From assembly GCF_039822205.1 (NCBI RefSeq), contig NZ_JBAGBW010000004.1, positions 31,530 to 95,529 on the forward strand: a stretch of 64,000 nt of DNA. The letters are read 5' to 3'. The translations under genes were made by a program, and so were the position numbers. Shown here in pieces: positions 53,697-63,167 of this stretch. This DNA is from Thermodesulfobium sp. 4217-1. Lineage in GTDB: Bacteria > Thermodesulfobiota > Thermodesulfobiia > Thermodesulfobiales > Thermodesulfobiaceae. The notes beneath the pieces were generated by a model that was given only the letters and a program-made list of their open reading frames with translations, did not search any database and was not told the DNA's origin. Within the stretch, counting starts at the first letter, position 1, and the number at the start of each line of letters is the position of its first letter.

Positions 53697-56436
53697 CTAA
53701 AACCCTCCTGCATCTATCACAAATTTTTAGTTCACTACCGACTACGCTTTCCTGATATTGCCAGCATCTCTCACACTTCTCGCCTTTTGCATGAAAAACT
53801 TCTACACCAAAATTGTCATTTTCAAGAGAAAATTTTGAAGTAGACTTTTCACCAATGCTAACCTGTGACACGATCATCAGCTCTGGCAAAATATCTTTAT
53901 ATTTGAGCAATGTTTCTTTTAAATTGTCATTTTTTGGAAAAATGTTTACATATGCCTCCAAAGATGATCCTATTAACTTTTCTTTTCTGGCCTCTTCCAA
54001 AACTTTTTTCGCTTCGTCCCTGACCTCAAGAAGTGCATCAAAATCTACAGGTCTCTCAACCCCTTCAAGATTCTTTGCTGCATCAGGATATGAAGCAAAG
54101 AATACGCTTTCAGGCAGTGTGCTATCAAATTCTCTTAGATATCCCCATGCCTCTTCAGAGGTAAAAGATATTATCGGACAAAGAATTACCAAAAGATCTT
54201 TTAGCATTCTATATACGACAGTCTGAGCAGACTTTCTTTCACTATCAAATCCTGCATAAAGTCTATCTTTTAGAACGTCCAGATAAAAGGCACTCAAATC
54301 TATAGTCATAAATGATTTTATCTTGTAAAGCATTTTATAAAATTGATAGTCTTTAAAATATTGTTCTATTTCTAAAATAAGATCGTTAAATTTAGAATAA
54401 ATATATCTATCCAAAACAAGCCATTTTTCTGGTGCCAATGAATTTTTTGGATCAAAATCATTTAAAAGACTGAGCATATATCTTATAGTGTTTCTTAATT
54501 TTTTATAGGTATCAGATTGCTGCTCGAGAATTCTGTCTGAAATTGCTACATCAGCTGTGTAATCAGAAGATGCTACCCAAATTCTCAATACGTCTGCCCC
54601 GCTTTTTTCAATAACTTCAAGCGGCGCTATTACGTTCCCTCTCGATTTTGACATCTTATAACCATTTTCGTCTACAATAAACCCATGAGTTAAAACGCTC
54701 TCATAAGGTGCCCTTCCAAAAACAGCAGTAGAAGTAAGTAAAGATGACTGAAACCAACCTCTGTGCTGATCTGTTCCTTCCAGATACATATCAGCAGGCC
54801 ATCTAAGCTCGTCTCTCTGCCTTAGGACACATGCATGACTTGACCCAGAATCAAACCACACATCCATAATGTCAGTTTCTTTTCTAAAATGCTTGCCGCC
54901 ACAAGATGGACAGGTATAGTCTCCCAGAATCTGTGAAGCATCCTTGTTAAACCAGGAATCAGAACCTTCTTTGGAAAACATTTCGCAAACTTTATTTATT
55001 GTATCTTCATTAACCACAGTAGCTTTACAGTCCTCACAATAAAATGCAGGTATAGGAAGGCCCCAGGATCTCTGCCTTGAAATACACCAATCAGCTCTAT
55101 TGGAAACCATAGCGCTCATTCTGTCTATCCCGCCTTCTGGAATCCACCTCACATCCCTTGTAGCCTTAAGAGCCTCTTCTCTGAATGCGTCCACAGAAGC
55201 AAACCACTGCTCTGTAGCTCTATATATTAGCTTCCCTTTACATCTCCAACAATGAGGGTATGAGTGCTCAAGCTCGTCTTTCGACAGCAAAAGCCCGCTT
55301 TTTTCGAGATCTTCAATAACTGCCTTGCTCGCATCGTGAACGAAAAGATTTTCAAATCTTTGAGCTTTGCTATTGAATAGGCCCTGATCGTTCAACAATG
55401 ACTCTACTTCCAAATTTTTTTGCATGCCTACAATATAATCCTCAGGACCATGTCCGGGAGCCATATGGACAATTCCAGAGCCATCCTCCATACTTACAAA
55501 AGGTGCAGTAACCACAAGCGATCTCTTTTCAGGAAAGAGCGGATTGGACGCAAGAATGCCTTCCAAATCCTTGCCCTCAATTGTCTTTAATTCTTTATAA
55601 GTTCCAAACATCTCTTTGAGCTCTTCAAGTCTTTCTTTTGCAACAAGAATTTGTTCATCTTTGACCTTGATCAAAGAATAAATTGAATCCGATTTTACAG
55701 CCAGGCCCTTGTTCGAAATCAAAGTCCATGGCGTAGTGGTCCAGATAAGAATCATATCGCCTTTATTCAGAATGCCCTTGCCATCAATTACAGGAAATTT
55801 TACAAAGATTGATGGGGAGGTAGTATCGTAATATTCTACTTCAGCCTCCGCCAAAGCAGTCTCACAAGAAGGGCACCAGAAGACAGGCTTAAGGCCTTTA
55901 TAGATATAGCCCTTTTTGTACATCTCCCAGAATATCCTAATTTGCATTGCTTCATATTTTGGATCCATCGTAATATACGGTTTCTCCCAATAGCCAAACA
56001 CTCCAAGCCTTATAAATTGTTTCCTTTGTCTGTCAATAAACTTCAGAGCATGCTCATGACACATCTTTCTAATGTCTGACACGGTAAACTCTTTTTTATT
56101 TTTGCCCAGAGTTTTCAAAGCCTGAAATTCTATAGGAAGGCCATGACAATCCCAACCGGGTACGTATGGAGTATATCTGCCCTTGATCATGTAATACTTA
56201 TTTATCATATCTTTAAGAATTTTATTAAATGCAGTGCCTAAATGAATATCACCGTTCGCATAAGGCGGGCCATCGTGAAGAATGAAAAATTCATTATTTG
56301 CCCTTAGTTTTATAGCCTCTTCATAAGTATTATCTTTTTGCCATCTTTTCAAAAACTCAGGCTCTTTTTGGGTAAGCCTTGCCTGCATTGGAAAATTTGT
56401 TTTTGGCAGCTTTAAAGTTTTTTTGTATTCGACCAT
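53680..56436 (-). CDS. ileS: Isoleucyl-tRNA synthetase
   Basis: This 918-residue class I synthetase has HIGH as GDIHLGTAFNKIL (about 63) and KMSKS in GYKMSKSRGNVI (about 594). It has the editing domain and a C-terminal zinc site: CERCWQYQ and CDRCRRVLDEL (near 885-913). The family is the bacterial type with the zinc finger. AAAGGAG precedes the ATG. I see no T-box leader in the 54-base gap to mtnA. Confidence 0.97.
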   Translation of the reverse strand: MVEYKKTLKLPKTNFPMQARLTQKEPEFLKRWQKDNTYEEAIKLRANNEFFILHDGPPYANGDIHLGTAFNKILKDMINKYYMIKGRYTPYVPGWDCHGLPIEFQALKTLGKNKKEFTVSDIRKMCHEHALKFIDRQRKQFIRLGVFGYWEKPYITMDPKYEAMQIRIFWEMYKKGYIYKGLKPVFWCPSCETALAEAEVEYYDTTSPSIFVKFPVIDGKGILNKGDMILIWTTTPWTLISNKGLAVKSDSIYSLIKVKDEQILVAKERLEELKEMFGTYKELKTIEGKDLEGILASNPLFPEKRSLVVTAPFVSMEDGSGIVHMAPGHGPEDYIVGMQKNLEVESLLNDQGLFNSKAQRFENLFVHDASKAVIEDLEKSGLLLSKDELEHSYPHCWRCKGKLIYRATEQWFASVDAFREEALKATRDVRWIPEGGIDRMSAMVSNRADWCISRQRSWGLPIPAFYCEDCKATVVNEDTINKVCEMFSKEGSDSWFNKDASQILGDYTCPSCGGKHFRKETDIMDVWFDSGSSHACVLRQRDELRWPADMYLEGTDQHRGWFQSSLLTSTAVFGRAPYESVLTHGFIVDENGYKMSKSRGNVIAPLEVIEKSGADVLRIWVASSDYTADVAISDRILEQQSDTYKKLRNTIRYMLSLLNDFDPKNSLAPEKWLVLDRYIYSKFNDLILEIEQYFKDYQFYKMLYKIKSFMTIDLSAFYLDVLKDRLYAGFDSERKSAQTVVYRMLKDLLVILCPIISFTSEEAWGYLREFDSTLPESVFFASYPDAAKNLEGVERPVDFDALLEVRDEAKKVLEEARKEKLIGSSLEAYVNIFPKNDNLKETLLKYKDILPELMIVSQVSIGEKSTSKFSLENDNFGVEVFHAKGEKCERCWQYQESVVGSELKICDRCRRVLDELSN

Positions 56437-56490
56437 AATACAACTCCTTTTTTATTTATATCAAAACTTAATATGTCCAAATCTATATAA

Positions 56491-57501
56491 TTAATCCAAC
56501 AAAGTTAGAATTTCTTCTGGCTTATACACGCCTGTTTCGGTTATGATTGCCTTTATGAGCTTTGCAGGAGTAATATCAAAAGCATAGTTCAATCCAATCG
56601 TATCAGCCTTGTTTGTAAAAGAGTCCATAAATCTGACTACTTCTTTTCCATCTCTCTCTTCAATAGGAATTTCTTCACCAGTGGCGATAGAAAAGTCAAT
56701 TGTGCTCACAGGTGCAGCCACATAAAATGGAACATCATAAAATTTAGCTGCCAATGCATGCATAAAAGTTCCAATCTTATTTGCTGTATCACCATTTGCC
56801 GCAATTCTATCAGCACCGACTATGACAGCATCTACCATAGAATTTCTCATTAATATACCCGAAGATCCATCTACGATTAGCTTGTAAGGAATAGCATCTC
56901 TATCCAATTCGAAAACGGTAAGTCTGGCTCCCTGCAGAAGAGGTCTGGTCTCAGAAACATAAACTAAATTTAGTTTTCTCATTTGAAACATCTTCCTTAT
57001 GACCCCCAGAGCAGTTCCTACTCCTGGAGCGGCCAACGAGCCAGTGTTACAATGAGTTAAAATATTTCCCTCTGGCAAGACATTGGCGCCATTTGCAGCA
57101 ATTTTATCGTTTATTTCAATTTCTTGAAGATACAGTGAATAAGCAAAATCAAATATTTCATTTATATTTAAGCTATTAACTGCAAATTCAAGAATCTTAT
57201 CCACTCCCCATGAGAGGTTAATGGCAGTTGGACGACAATTTTTAATCTTATCAGCTTCACTTTTCAGTGAGCTATTATCAGTTAAAAGCGTGTTATCGTT
57301 ATAAATAGATAGATATAAAGCAAAAGCCCCACAAATACCTATAGATGGTGCTCCTCTGACTCTAAGATTTTGAATAGCCTCAATTATCATATCTGAGTTA
57401 GATAATTCAAGCCAATCTTCCTCAAAGGGCAATTTTGTCTGATCGAGCAACAATAAACAATCTTTTTTAAATTTAAATGGTTCAAATATATGCCTATGCA
57501 T
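56491..57501 (-). CDS. mtnA: Methylthioribose-1-phosphate isomerase
   Basis: This 336-residue enzyme converts methylthioribose-1-phosphate to methylthioribulose-1-phosphate. It has NLRVRGAPSIGICGAF, ILTHCNTGSLAAPGVG with the catalytic Cys (about 151) and VIVGADRIAANGDTANKIG with the catalytic Asp (about 231). These separate it from eIF2B subunits. It lies just after the class II aldolase. Confidence 0.95.
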   Translation of the reverse strand: MHRHIFEPFKFKKDCLLLLDQTKLPFEEDWLELSNSDMIIEAIQNLRVRGAPSIGICGAFALYLSIYNDNTLLTDNSSLKSEADKIKNCRPTAINLSWGVDKILEFAVNSLNINEIFDFAYSLYLQEIEINDKIAANGANVLPEGNILTHCNTGSLAAPGVGTALGVIRKMFQMRKLNLVYVSETRPLLQGARLTVFELDRDAIPYKLIVDGSSGILMRNSMVDAVIVGADRIAANGDTANKIGTFMHALAAKFYDVPFYVAAPVSTIDFSIATGEEIPIEERDGKEVVRFMDSFTNKADTIGLNYAFDITPAKLIKAIITETGVYKPEEILTLLD

Positions 57502-57518
57502 AACACTAACTCCTTAAA

Positions 57519-58088
57519 TTAACTATTAATTTTAGAACATTTGTTTAAAAACCACGCCATCTTTGCGCTTTCTTCCAAGAGTTCAGATAAATAATAACAT
57601 TCTTTCAAAGTTTTACCAACTACAATTGTCCCATGATTTTCAAGTATTCCAGCACAAATACCATTTGACAAATATTCAACTACTTTTTTGCCCAATTCTG
57701 AGCTTCCCGGTTGAGCAAATGGTATCAAAGGTATTTCTTTTAGATATATTTTTGCTTCTTCAGAAAGAACAGGAATGCTACTTTTCGTAAATGCAAATAA
57801 AGTAGCATAAAATGAGTGTGTGTGAAAAATCGATTTTACAAAGGGCAATTTTCTATAGATTTCAAGGTGCATTGGAAATTCAGATGATGGCTTAAAATTA
57901 TTTCTAGTAGTGCCATCAATATCTATTATGCTAATTTTCCATGGCAAAACATCAAAAAAAGAGTAACCAGAAGGCTTTATATATATCTTGTTATCCTTAA
58001 AAAGGCTAATGTTGCCGCCCTTTGCTTTAGCCAGACCTCTTAGATATGAAATTTGTGACCAAAGAGCAATTTCAAATCTTGGTCGCAT
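57519..58088 (-). CDS. Class II aldolase, likely acting on methylthioribulose-1-phosphate
   Basis: This protein has about 189 residues. The ATG at 58088 is preferred over TTG 58103. It is a zinc-dependent class II aldolase/adducin fold with AKGGNISLFKD, FPMHLEIYRKL, FHTHSFYATLF (zinc His pair) and ENHGTIVVG (zinc His). In anaerobes such an enzyme cleaves methylthioribulose-1-phosphate to DHAP and methylthioacetaldehyde; the adjacent mtnA makes that the best guess here. The alternative is MtnB dehydratase, but no MtnC/D genes are present. It overlaps pnp by 17 bases. Confidence 0.8.
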   Translation of the reverse strand: MRPRFEIALWSQISYLRGLAKAKGGNISLFKDNKIYIKPSGYSFFDVLPWKISIIDIDGTTRNNFKPSSEFPMHLEIYRKLPFVKSIFHTHSFYATLFAFTKSSIPVLSEEAKIYLKEIPLIPFAQPGSSELGKKVVEYLSNGICAGILENHGTIVVGKTLKECYYLSELLEESAKMAWFLNKCSKINS

Positions 58089-58935
58089 CAACCTTACCCG
58101 CAAGATCCACTACGAGATCTCTCAATTTATCACTGTTATTGGAGACAATATCAATTACCTCCTCAGCAGAAACCTTTAGAGGGTTGTCTGGACTTGCAAT
58201 ATTGGAAATCAAAGAAAAGCACAGCGTCTTAATCTTCAGAGCATTAAGAGCGATCACTTCCATAACTGTAGACATGCCCACTATATCAGCTCCCATTGTT
58301 CTCATAGCATATAGCTCTGCAGGCGTTTCAAAACTCGGTCCCAAGACTCCCACGTATACAACTTCTTTTGGCTCATAACCCAATACGTTCACGGATTCAG
58401 ATTTAGCCAAAGTCCTTAATTTTTTGTTATAGGGATCGCTCATATCTACAAATCTTTCACCAAAATAAATGTCAGACAATCCAATTAAAGGATTATATCC
58501 TGTAAAATTAATGTGATCTTTCAAAATTACAACTTCTCCAACTTTTAAATTACTATTTATTCCGCCTGAAGCGTTGGTAAGATAGGCTATATTAGGCCTA
58601 AATCTCGAAAGAACTACAATGGGAAATATTACCTCCCAAACGCCATAGTTCTCATAAAGATGAAACCTTCCCTCCAAAATTACATAAGGCTTTGAATTAA
58701 TGTAAACCAAACTAAGCTGTGAACGGTGTGATGGGGCTGAGGCTTTTGGAAAAAATGGGATCTTGTCATATTTAATTATCATATCTTTTTTCAACTCATC
58801 AAATGCCCTGCCAAAACCAGATCCAAGCTCTATTATGCCCTCAATCTTCTCTGGCAAAAAATCTTTCAGGTATCTCGAAGCTGCTTCACAATTCGCCTTA
58901 AATTCAAACTCATTGAGAAAGGAAAAGTTTTTCAT
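58072..58935 (-). CDS. Purine nucleoside / methylthioadenosine phosphorylase family
   Basis: This 287-residue trimeric-type phosphorylase has GIIELGSGFGRAFDEL, GRFHLYENYG, LTNASGGIN and GPSFETPAELYAMR with GADIVGMSTVMEV, all PNP signatures. PNP normally prefers inosine and guanosine, while the neighbours mtnA and aldolase suggest methylthioadenosine. Substrate is not decided by eye. It overlaps yggU by four bases. Confidence 0.87.
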   Translation of the reverse strand: MKNFSFLNEFEFKANCEAASRYLKDFLPEKIEGIIELGSGFGRAFDELKKDMIIKYDKIPFFPKASAPSHRSQLSLVYINSKPYVILEGRFHLYENYGVWEVIFPIVVLSRFRPNIAYLTNASGGINSNLKVGEVVILKDHINFTGYNPLIGLSDIYFGERFVDMSDPYNKKLRTLAKSESVNVLGYEPKEVVYVGVLGPSFETPAELYAMRTMGADIVGMSTVMEVIALNALKIKTLCFSLISNIASPDNPLKVSAEEVIDIVSNNSDKLRDLVVDLAGKVDATKI

Positions 58936-59201
58936 ATTTTTTGTTGCTCCTGTTCTTTTATTTTTTGCAAAATATTTTCTGATTTAACCAACAAAACCTT
59001 ATTTCTGTTCTTTTCTCCTGAAGATATTTCAATATCTCTTTTTTTGCAATCTAAAAATTTTGAAATTAATTCTAATACCCTTTTGTTTGCCCTCCCGTCC
59101 TCTGGAGGTGCGCCTACCTTGCAAAATATCTTTCCATCTCTTACTTCTACTGACTCCTTTTTTGCATTGGGAGTGACTCTTAGCTCTACCTTAAAGTCCA
59201 T
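58932..59201 (-). CDS. yggU: DUF167/YggU family protein
   Basis: This 89-residue basic protein has the DUF167 core: VTPNAKKESVEV, VGAPPEDGRANKRVLELISK and SGEKNRNKVLLV. YggU proteins lie next to yggS/proC/yggT in many bacteria. The function is not known. The gene sits between divIVA and pnp. Confidence 0.9.
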   Translation of the reverse strand: MDFKVELRVTPNAKKESVEVRDGKIFCKVGAPPEDGRANKRVLELISKFLDCKKRDIEISSGEKNRNKVLLVKSENILQKIKEQEQQKI

Positions 59202-59202
59202 T

Positions 59203-59700
59203 TTACTGTGAAGATTGATTATCTCTATCCATACTTTGTATTTCTCTGTTTACAATAGTCTGAAGCCTGGAAATAAACTCTTCCAATCCCTTCAATTCTC
59301 TTCTTTTTTCTTGTTTAATTCTCTCTATGTCAGAGAACAGTTTAGTGTGCTCTTCTTTAGTTCTTTGAATCATAGCCCTACACTCTTCGTCAGATTTTAC
59401 CTTTTTTAATTCTATTTCCTTTTCGACCTGAAGCTTTGCTTCTTCAACCTTTTTTTGAATAAGTGAAAGAAAATCGCTCGTTGATGTTTCAAGCTCGCTC
59501 TTCTTTTGAGTTGTCTGGATACGTGACCTTAAATAGTCATTTTCCTTTTCAAGCCTCTCAATTTCTGACATCATTTGAGAGATGACTCCTGAAAGATCGT
59601 CTAAAAATTTATCAACGTCATCTTCCTTGTAGCCTCTCAAGCCTTTGCTAAAATCTCTATTCTGGATGTCTAAAGGTGTAATATTCGGTTTAAAAGTCAC
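59203..59700 (-). CDS. divIVA: DivIVA domain cell division/polarity protein
   Basis: This 165-residue coiled-coil protein opens ITPLDIQNRDFSKGLRGYKE, the DivIVA membrane-curvature domain, then FLDDLSGVISQ and a long heptad coiled coil to the end. It marks cell poles or septa. The GTG start overlaps proC by four bases. Confidence 0.93.
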   Translation of the reverse strand: MTFKPNITPLDIQNRDFSKGLRGYKEDDVDKFLDDLSGVISQMMSEIERLEKENDYLRSRIQTTQKKSELETSTSDFLSLIQKKVEEAKLQVEKEIELKKVKSDEECRAMIQRTKEEHTKLFSDIERIKQEKRRELKGLEEFISRLQTIVNREIQSMDRDNQSSQ

Positions 59701-60494
59701 TCCATTTCCCTCGCTCTCTGATATGCTTTTACAACTGCCTGAATCAGGTTCCCCTTGACAGCAGATGATTCCAGAAACAAAAGCCCTTGAGCAGTTGTAC
59801 CGCTTGGCGACATAACTGCTTCTTTCAGATATACTGGATGCTCGTACACATCAACTAAACCCACAAGCGACTGGAACAAATGCTCTACAATCTTTTTTGA
59901 TATATTTCTTGAAAGACCGATTGTTACCCCCGAATCAACCAATGACTCCATCACCAACGCCACATAAGCAGGTCCAGAACCGCCAAGAGCTGTAAAAGCA
60001 GCAAATTTATCTTCCTCTAATCTCATAACATTGCCCAAAGCAGATAATATAGATTCTACATCCATCCAGTCTTGGGGTTCTACCAAACTTGAAGCGCACA
60101 TTGCCATCAAGCCGTTCTGATTTATTACACCAAGAGTTGGCATAATTCTAAATGCCTTGCCTATATCTGCCTTTTCATGAAGCTCACTCAATGTTATACC
60201 AGCCATAACGCTAATAACTGTTTTATCTTTAAATAAAGTCTTTTTTTTCATCGATTCGGAAAGGCCTCTGAACTGATCGGGCTTTAGCGTAATGACAACA
60301 AGGTCAGAAGATTGTACTAGCTCGTCATTGGAAGAGTATATTTTAAGAGAATATTTTCTGCCAAGCTCTTCTCTTCTCTCCAACCTTCTATGGCTTGCAG
60401 CAACAAAAATCCTTCCTTCATCGTGTAAAACTTTCAGCCCTTTCAGAAAGGCTTCTCCGACCCTGCCCGCTCCCAAAATTCCTATTTTAATCAT
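59697..60494 (-). CDS. proC: Pyrroline-5-carboxylate reductase
   Basis: This 265-residue NADPH-dependent enzyme makes proline. The N-terminal loop is IGILGAGRVGEAFLKGL (GxGxxG). The C-terminal dimer region has TALGGSGPAYVALVMESL and KEAVMSPSGTTAQGLLFLE. It overlaps yggS by four bases. The yggS-proC pairing is common. Confidence 0.94.
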   Translation of the reverse strand: MIKIGILGAGRVGEAFLKGLKVLHDEGRIFVAASHRRLERREELGRKYSLKIYSSNDELVQSSDLVVITLKPDQFRGLSESMKKKTLFKDKTVISVMAGITLSELHEKADIGKAFRIMPTLGVINQNGLMAMCASSLVEPQDWMDVESILSALGNVMRLEEDKFAAFTALGGSGPAYVALVMESLVDSGVTIGLSRNISKKIVEHLFQSLVGLVDVYEHPVYLKEAVMSPSGTTAQGLLFLESSAVKGNLIQAVVKAYQRAREME

Positions 60495-61183
60495 ATGTCT
60501 ATCCCCTCAAAAAATGCTCTGCCAATCCTAAGCATGTTTGAGCCTTCCATTATAGCTATTTCAAAGTCATCAGTCATGCCCATTGATAACACGTTAAGGT
60601 TATAGCCCTCTGCGTTTAACCTTTCATAGAGAATTCTAAGTGAAGAGAACTCCTTTCTAATTATGGCGGTATCATCAGTCAACGAAGCCATACCCATTAG
60701 ACCTTCAATGTTCACAAATTTTAAAGGTGAAGTCATTCTAAAAAGGTTCATTACCTCACGCGGCGAAAAGCCATGTTTCTGATTTTCACCACTAATATTT
60801 ACCTCCACGAGAACAGGCATGGTAATCTTTTTTTTAGATGCTCTCTCGTTTATCTCTGTTAATAAGTTCAAGGAATCTACAGATTGAATGCGTTCAAATA
60901 TATCGATAGCATCCTTAACCTTATTTGTCTGAAGATGACCGATCATCTCAAACTCAGCGCTGCTAACTTCTTTAAGTTTCTCCTTAGCTTCCCTAACTCT
61001 ATTTTCTCCAAATCTATTAAAGCCTAAGCCAAGCAGTGCTTTAACAATTTCTGTAGATTTTGTTTTTGTAACTGGCAGAATGTAAATTTCATCCTTCCTA
61101 AGAGCAGCTTCTTTAGCTTTTTGAACGCGGTTTTTTACCAGTTGAACGTTTTCTTGAAGTTTTTTCTCCCAGTCCAGTGACAA
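60491..61183 (-). CDS. yggS: PLP homeostasis protein YggS/YlmE
   Basis: This PLP-binding protein has about 230 residues. The frame opens at 61204, but AAGGAGG is six bases before TTG 61183, so that is the start. PLP lysine region: YILPVTKTKSTEIVKALL. Then FGENRVREAKEKL, MIGHLQTNKVKDAI, EVNISGENQKHGFS and SMGMTDDFEIAI, all YggS signatures. It overlaps the uvrB end by about 70 bases. Confidence 0.95.
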   Translation of the reverse strand: MSLDWEKKLQENVQLVKNRVQKAKEAALRKDEIYILPVTKTKSTEIVKALLGLGFNRFGENRVREAKEKLKEVSSAEFEMIGHLQTNKVKDAIDIFERIQSVDSLNLLTEINERASKKKITMPVLVEVNISGENQKHGFSPREVMNLFRMTSPLKFVNIEGLMGMASLTDDTAIIRKEFSSLRILYERLNAEGYNLNVLSMGMTDDFEIAIMEGSNMLRIGRAFFEGIDI

Positions 61184-63167
61184 AATCGACCTCCTTATCA
61201 TCAAAAATATTTTTTAACAATTTTAAAAGATCTCTATATTTTGCAGCCTCTTCAAACTTCCATTCTTTAGCATATTCTATCATTTTTGTTCTAATTTCTT
61301 TTTCCGATAATTCTAAACTGTTCTTATTTGATTTAATTATAGATCTAAGTTCTTCCTCAATCGATACTTCCGACGCTTCTCTGTCCACAATGTCGCCAAT
61401 AGGTTTCGATATTGACTTTGGTGTTATATTATTGATTAAATTATACTCCATTTGAACCGTTCTTCTTCTATCAGTTTCATCTATAGCTTCTTTCATAGAA
61501 TCAGTGATTTTAGATGCATATAATATAACCTTTGATTCCACATTTCTGGCAGCCCTGCCTATTGTTTGGATGAGAGATGTCGAAGACCTCAAAAAACCCT
61601 CTTTATCAGCATCAAGAATAAGAACTCTTGTAACCTCAGGTAAATCTAAACCCTCTCTCAATAAATTTATCCCCACAACCACATCATACTTCCCAAGCCT
61701 TAAGTTATGAAGAACATTGAGCCTTTCAATGGCATCTTGCTCAGAATGTAAGTAATAAGCTTTTATTCCTTCTTGAACCAAATAATTTGCGAGATCTTCC
61801 GCCAATCTTTTAGTTAGAGTGGTTATGAGGGTCCTAAATCCTCTCTTTGAGTTTTCCCTAGTCTCATTGATAGAATCATCTACCTGGCTCTCAAAACTTC
61901 TAATCTCTACGATAGGATCGAGTATGCCTGTGGGTCTTATTATTTGCTCCACAATCTGAGAACTATTTTCCTTTTCAAATGAGGCAGGAGTAGCAGACAT
62001 AAAAATTATTTGATTAGCTTTCTGAATAAACTCATCAAACATAAGTGGTCTATTGTCGTATGCAGAGGGCAATCTAAATCCAAATTCGACAAGATTTTTC
62101 TTTCTTGCCTCATCCCCTCTGAACATACCCCTAATTTGCGGAACAGAGAGATGAGACTCGTCCAATATTATCAGAAAATCTTTTGGGTAGTAGTCCAGTA
62201 GAGTTACAGGAGGCTCACCTGGCTTCCTGAAAGTAAAATGTCTTGAATAATTTTCTACACCTTTACAATAACCAATTGTTTCAAGCATTTCAATATCATA
62301 AAGCGTCCTTTGTTCAATCCTCTTTGCTTCTACGATTTTACCCACACTTTCAAAATATCTGATTCTTTCATTAAGCTCAATCATAATTGACTCTATTGCT
62401 CTTTTTAACTTTTCATCCCTCAGGATAAAGTGTGATGCTGGAAATATCCAAAGATTTTCAATCTTTTCAATTGAGTCAAGACTTATCGGATGAAGCTTGG
62501 TAATACTCTTTATACGATCATCTTCAAATCTTACTCTGTAAGCGTATTCGTCAAAAGAGGGTATAAAATCAACGACATCCATGTTTACTCTAAAATTATT
62601 TCTCTTAAACTCATAGTCATTTCTTTTGTATAGCATATAAATCAAATTATCTATAAATTCATCTCTGCTTAATCGATCGCCCTTTCTAATAACAGTAGAA
62701 TTAAGCTTGTATTCTTCTGGCTGTCCAAGGCTGTAAATACAGGATACACTTGCAACCACTATTACGTCATCTCTTTCAAGCAGCGATCGCGTGGCAGAGT
62801 GCCTATATCTATCTATCTCGTCGTTTACAGAAGCATCTTTTTCTATATACAGATCTCTTTGGGGTATGTATGCTTCTGGCTGATAGTAGTCATAATAACT
62901 AATAAAATATTCAACTGCATTTTCAGGAAAAAAAGACCTCAATTCAGAGCACAGTTGCGCTGCGAGCGTCTTATTTGGAGCCATAATTAAAGTAGGCTTT
63001 TTTACTCTATTTATTACATTTGCAATGGTAAATGTCTTACCAGTACCAGTCGCCCCCAAAAGAGTCTGATATTTATATCCTCTTTCTATGCCATTTGATA
63101 GCTGTTCAATAGCCTTAATTTGATCTCCTGCAGGCTTAAAGGGTTCAAATAATTTAAAGGTGCTCAT
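61113..63167 (-). CDS. uvrB: UvrB nucleotide excision repair helicase
   Basis: This 684-residue protein has the Walker A loop TLLGATGTGKTFTIAN, the damage hairpin YYDYYQPEAYIPQRDLYIEK, the DExx box FLIILDESHLSVP, and the motif SLIQTIGRAARN. A C-terminal UVR domain (about 635-670) follows. The ending is basic. UvrB loads damage for UvrC incision. It overlaps dppC by four bases. Confidence 0.97.
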   Translation of the reverse strand: MSTFKLFEPFKPAGDQIKAIEQLSNGIERGYKYQTLLGATGTGKTFTIANVINRVKKPTLIMAPNKTLAAQLCSELRSFFPENAVEYFISYYDYYQPEAYIPQRDLYIEKDASVNDEIDRYRHSATRSLLERDDVIVVASVSCIYSLGQPEEYKLNSTVIRKGDRLSRDEFIDNLIYMLYKRNDYEFKRNNFRVNMDVVDFIPSFDEYAYRVRFEDDRIKSITKLHPISLDSIEKIENLWIFPASHFILRDEKLKRAIESIMIELNERIRYFESVGKIVEAKRIEQRTLYDIEMLETIGYCKGVENYSRHFTFRKPGEPPVTLLDYYPKDFLIILDESHLSVPQIRGMFRGDEARKKNLVEFGFRLPSAYDNRPLMFDEFIQKANQIIFMSATPASFEKENSSQIVEQIIRPTGILDPIVEIRSFESQVDDSINETRENSKRGFRTLITTLTKRLAEDLANYLVQEGIKAYYLHSEQDAIERLNVLHNLRLGKYDVVVGINLLREGLDLPEVTRVLILDADKEGFLRSSTSLIQTIGRAARNVESKVILYASKITDSMKEAIDETDRRRTVQMEYNLINNITPKSISKPIGDIVDREASEVSIEEELRSIIKSNKNSLELSEKEIRTKMIEYAKEWKFEEAAKYRDLLKLLKNIFDDKEVDFVTGLGEKTSRKRSTGKKPRSKS

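Noticed and set aside
56437..56490. T-box leader before ileS
   Set aside because: The gap is 54 bases and ileS is co-transcribed with mtnA; no T-box sequence or antiterminator seen.
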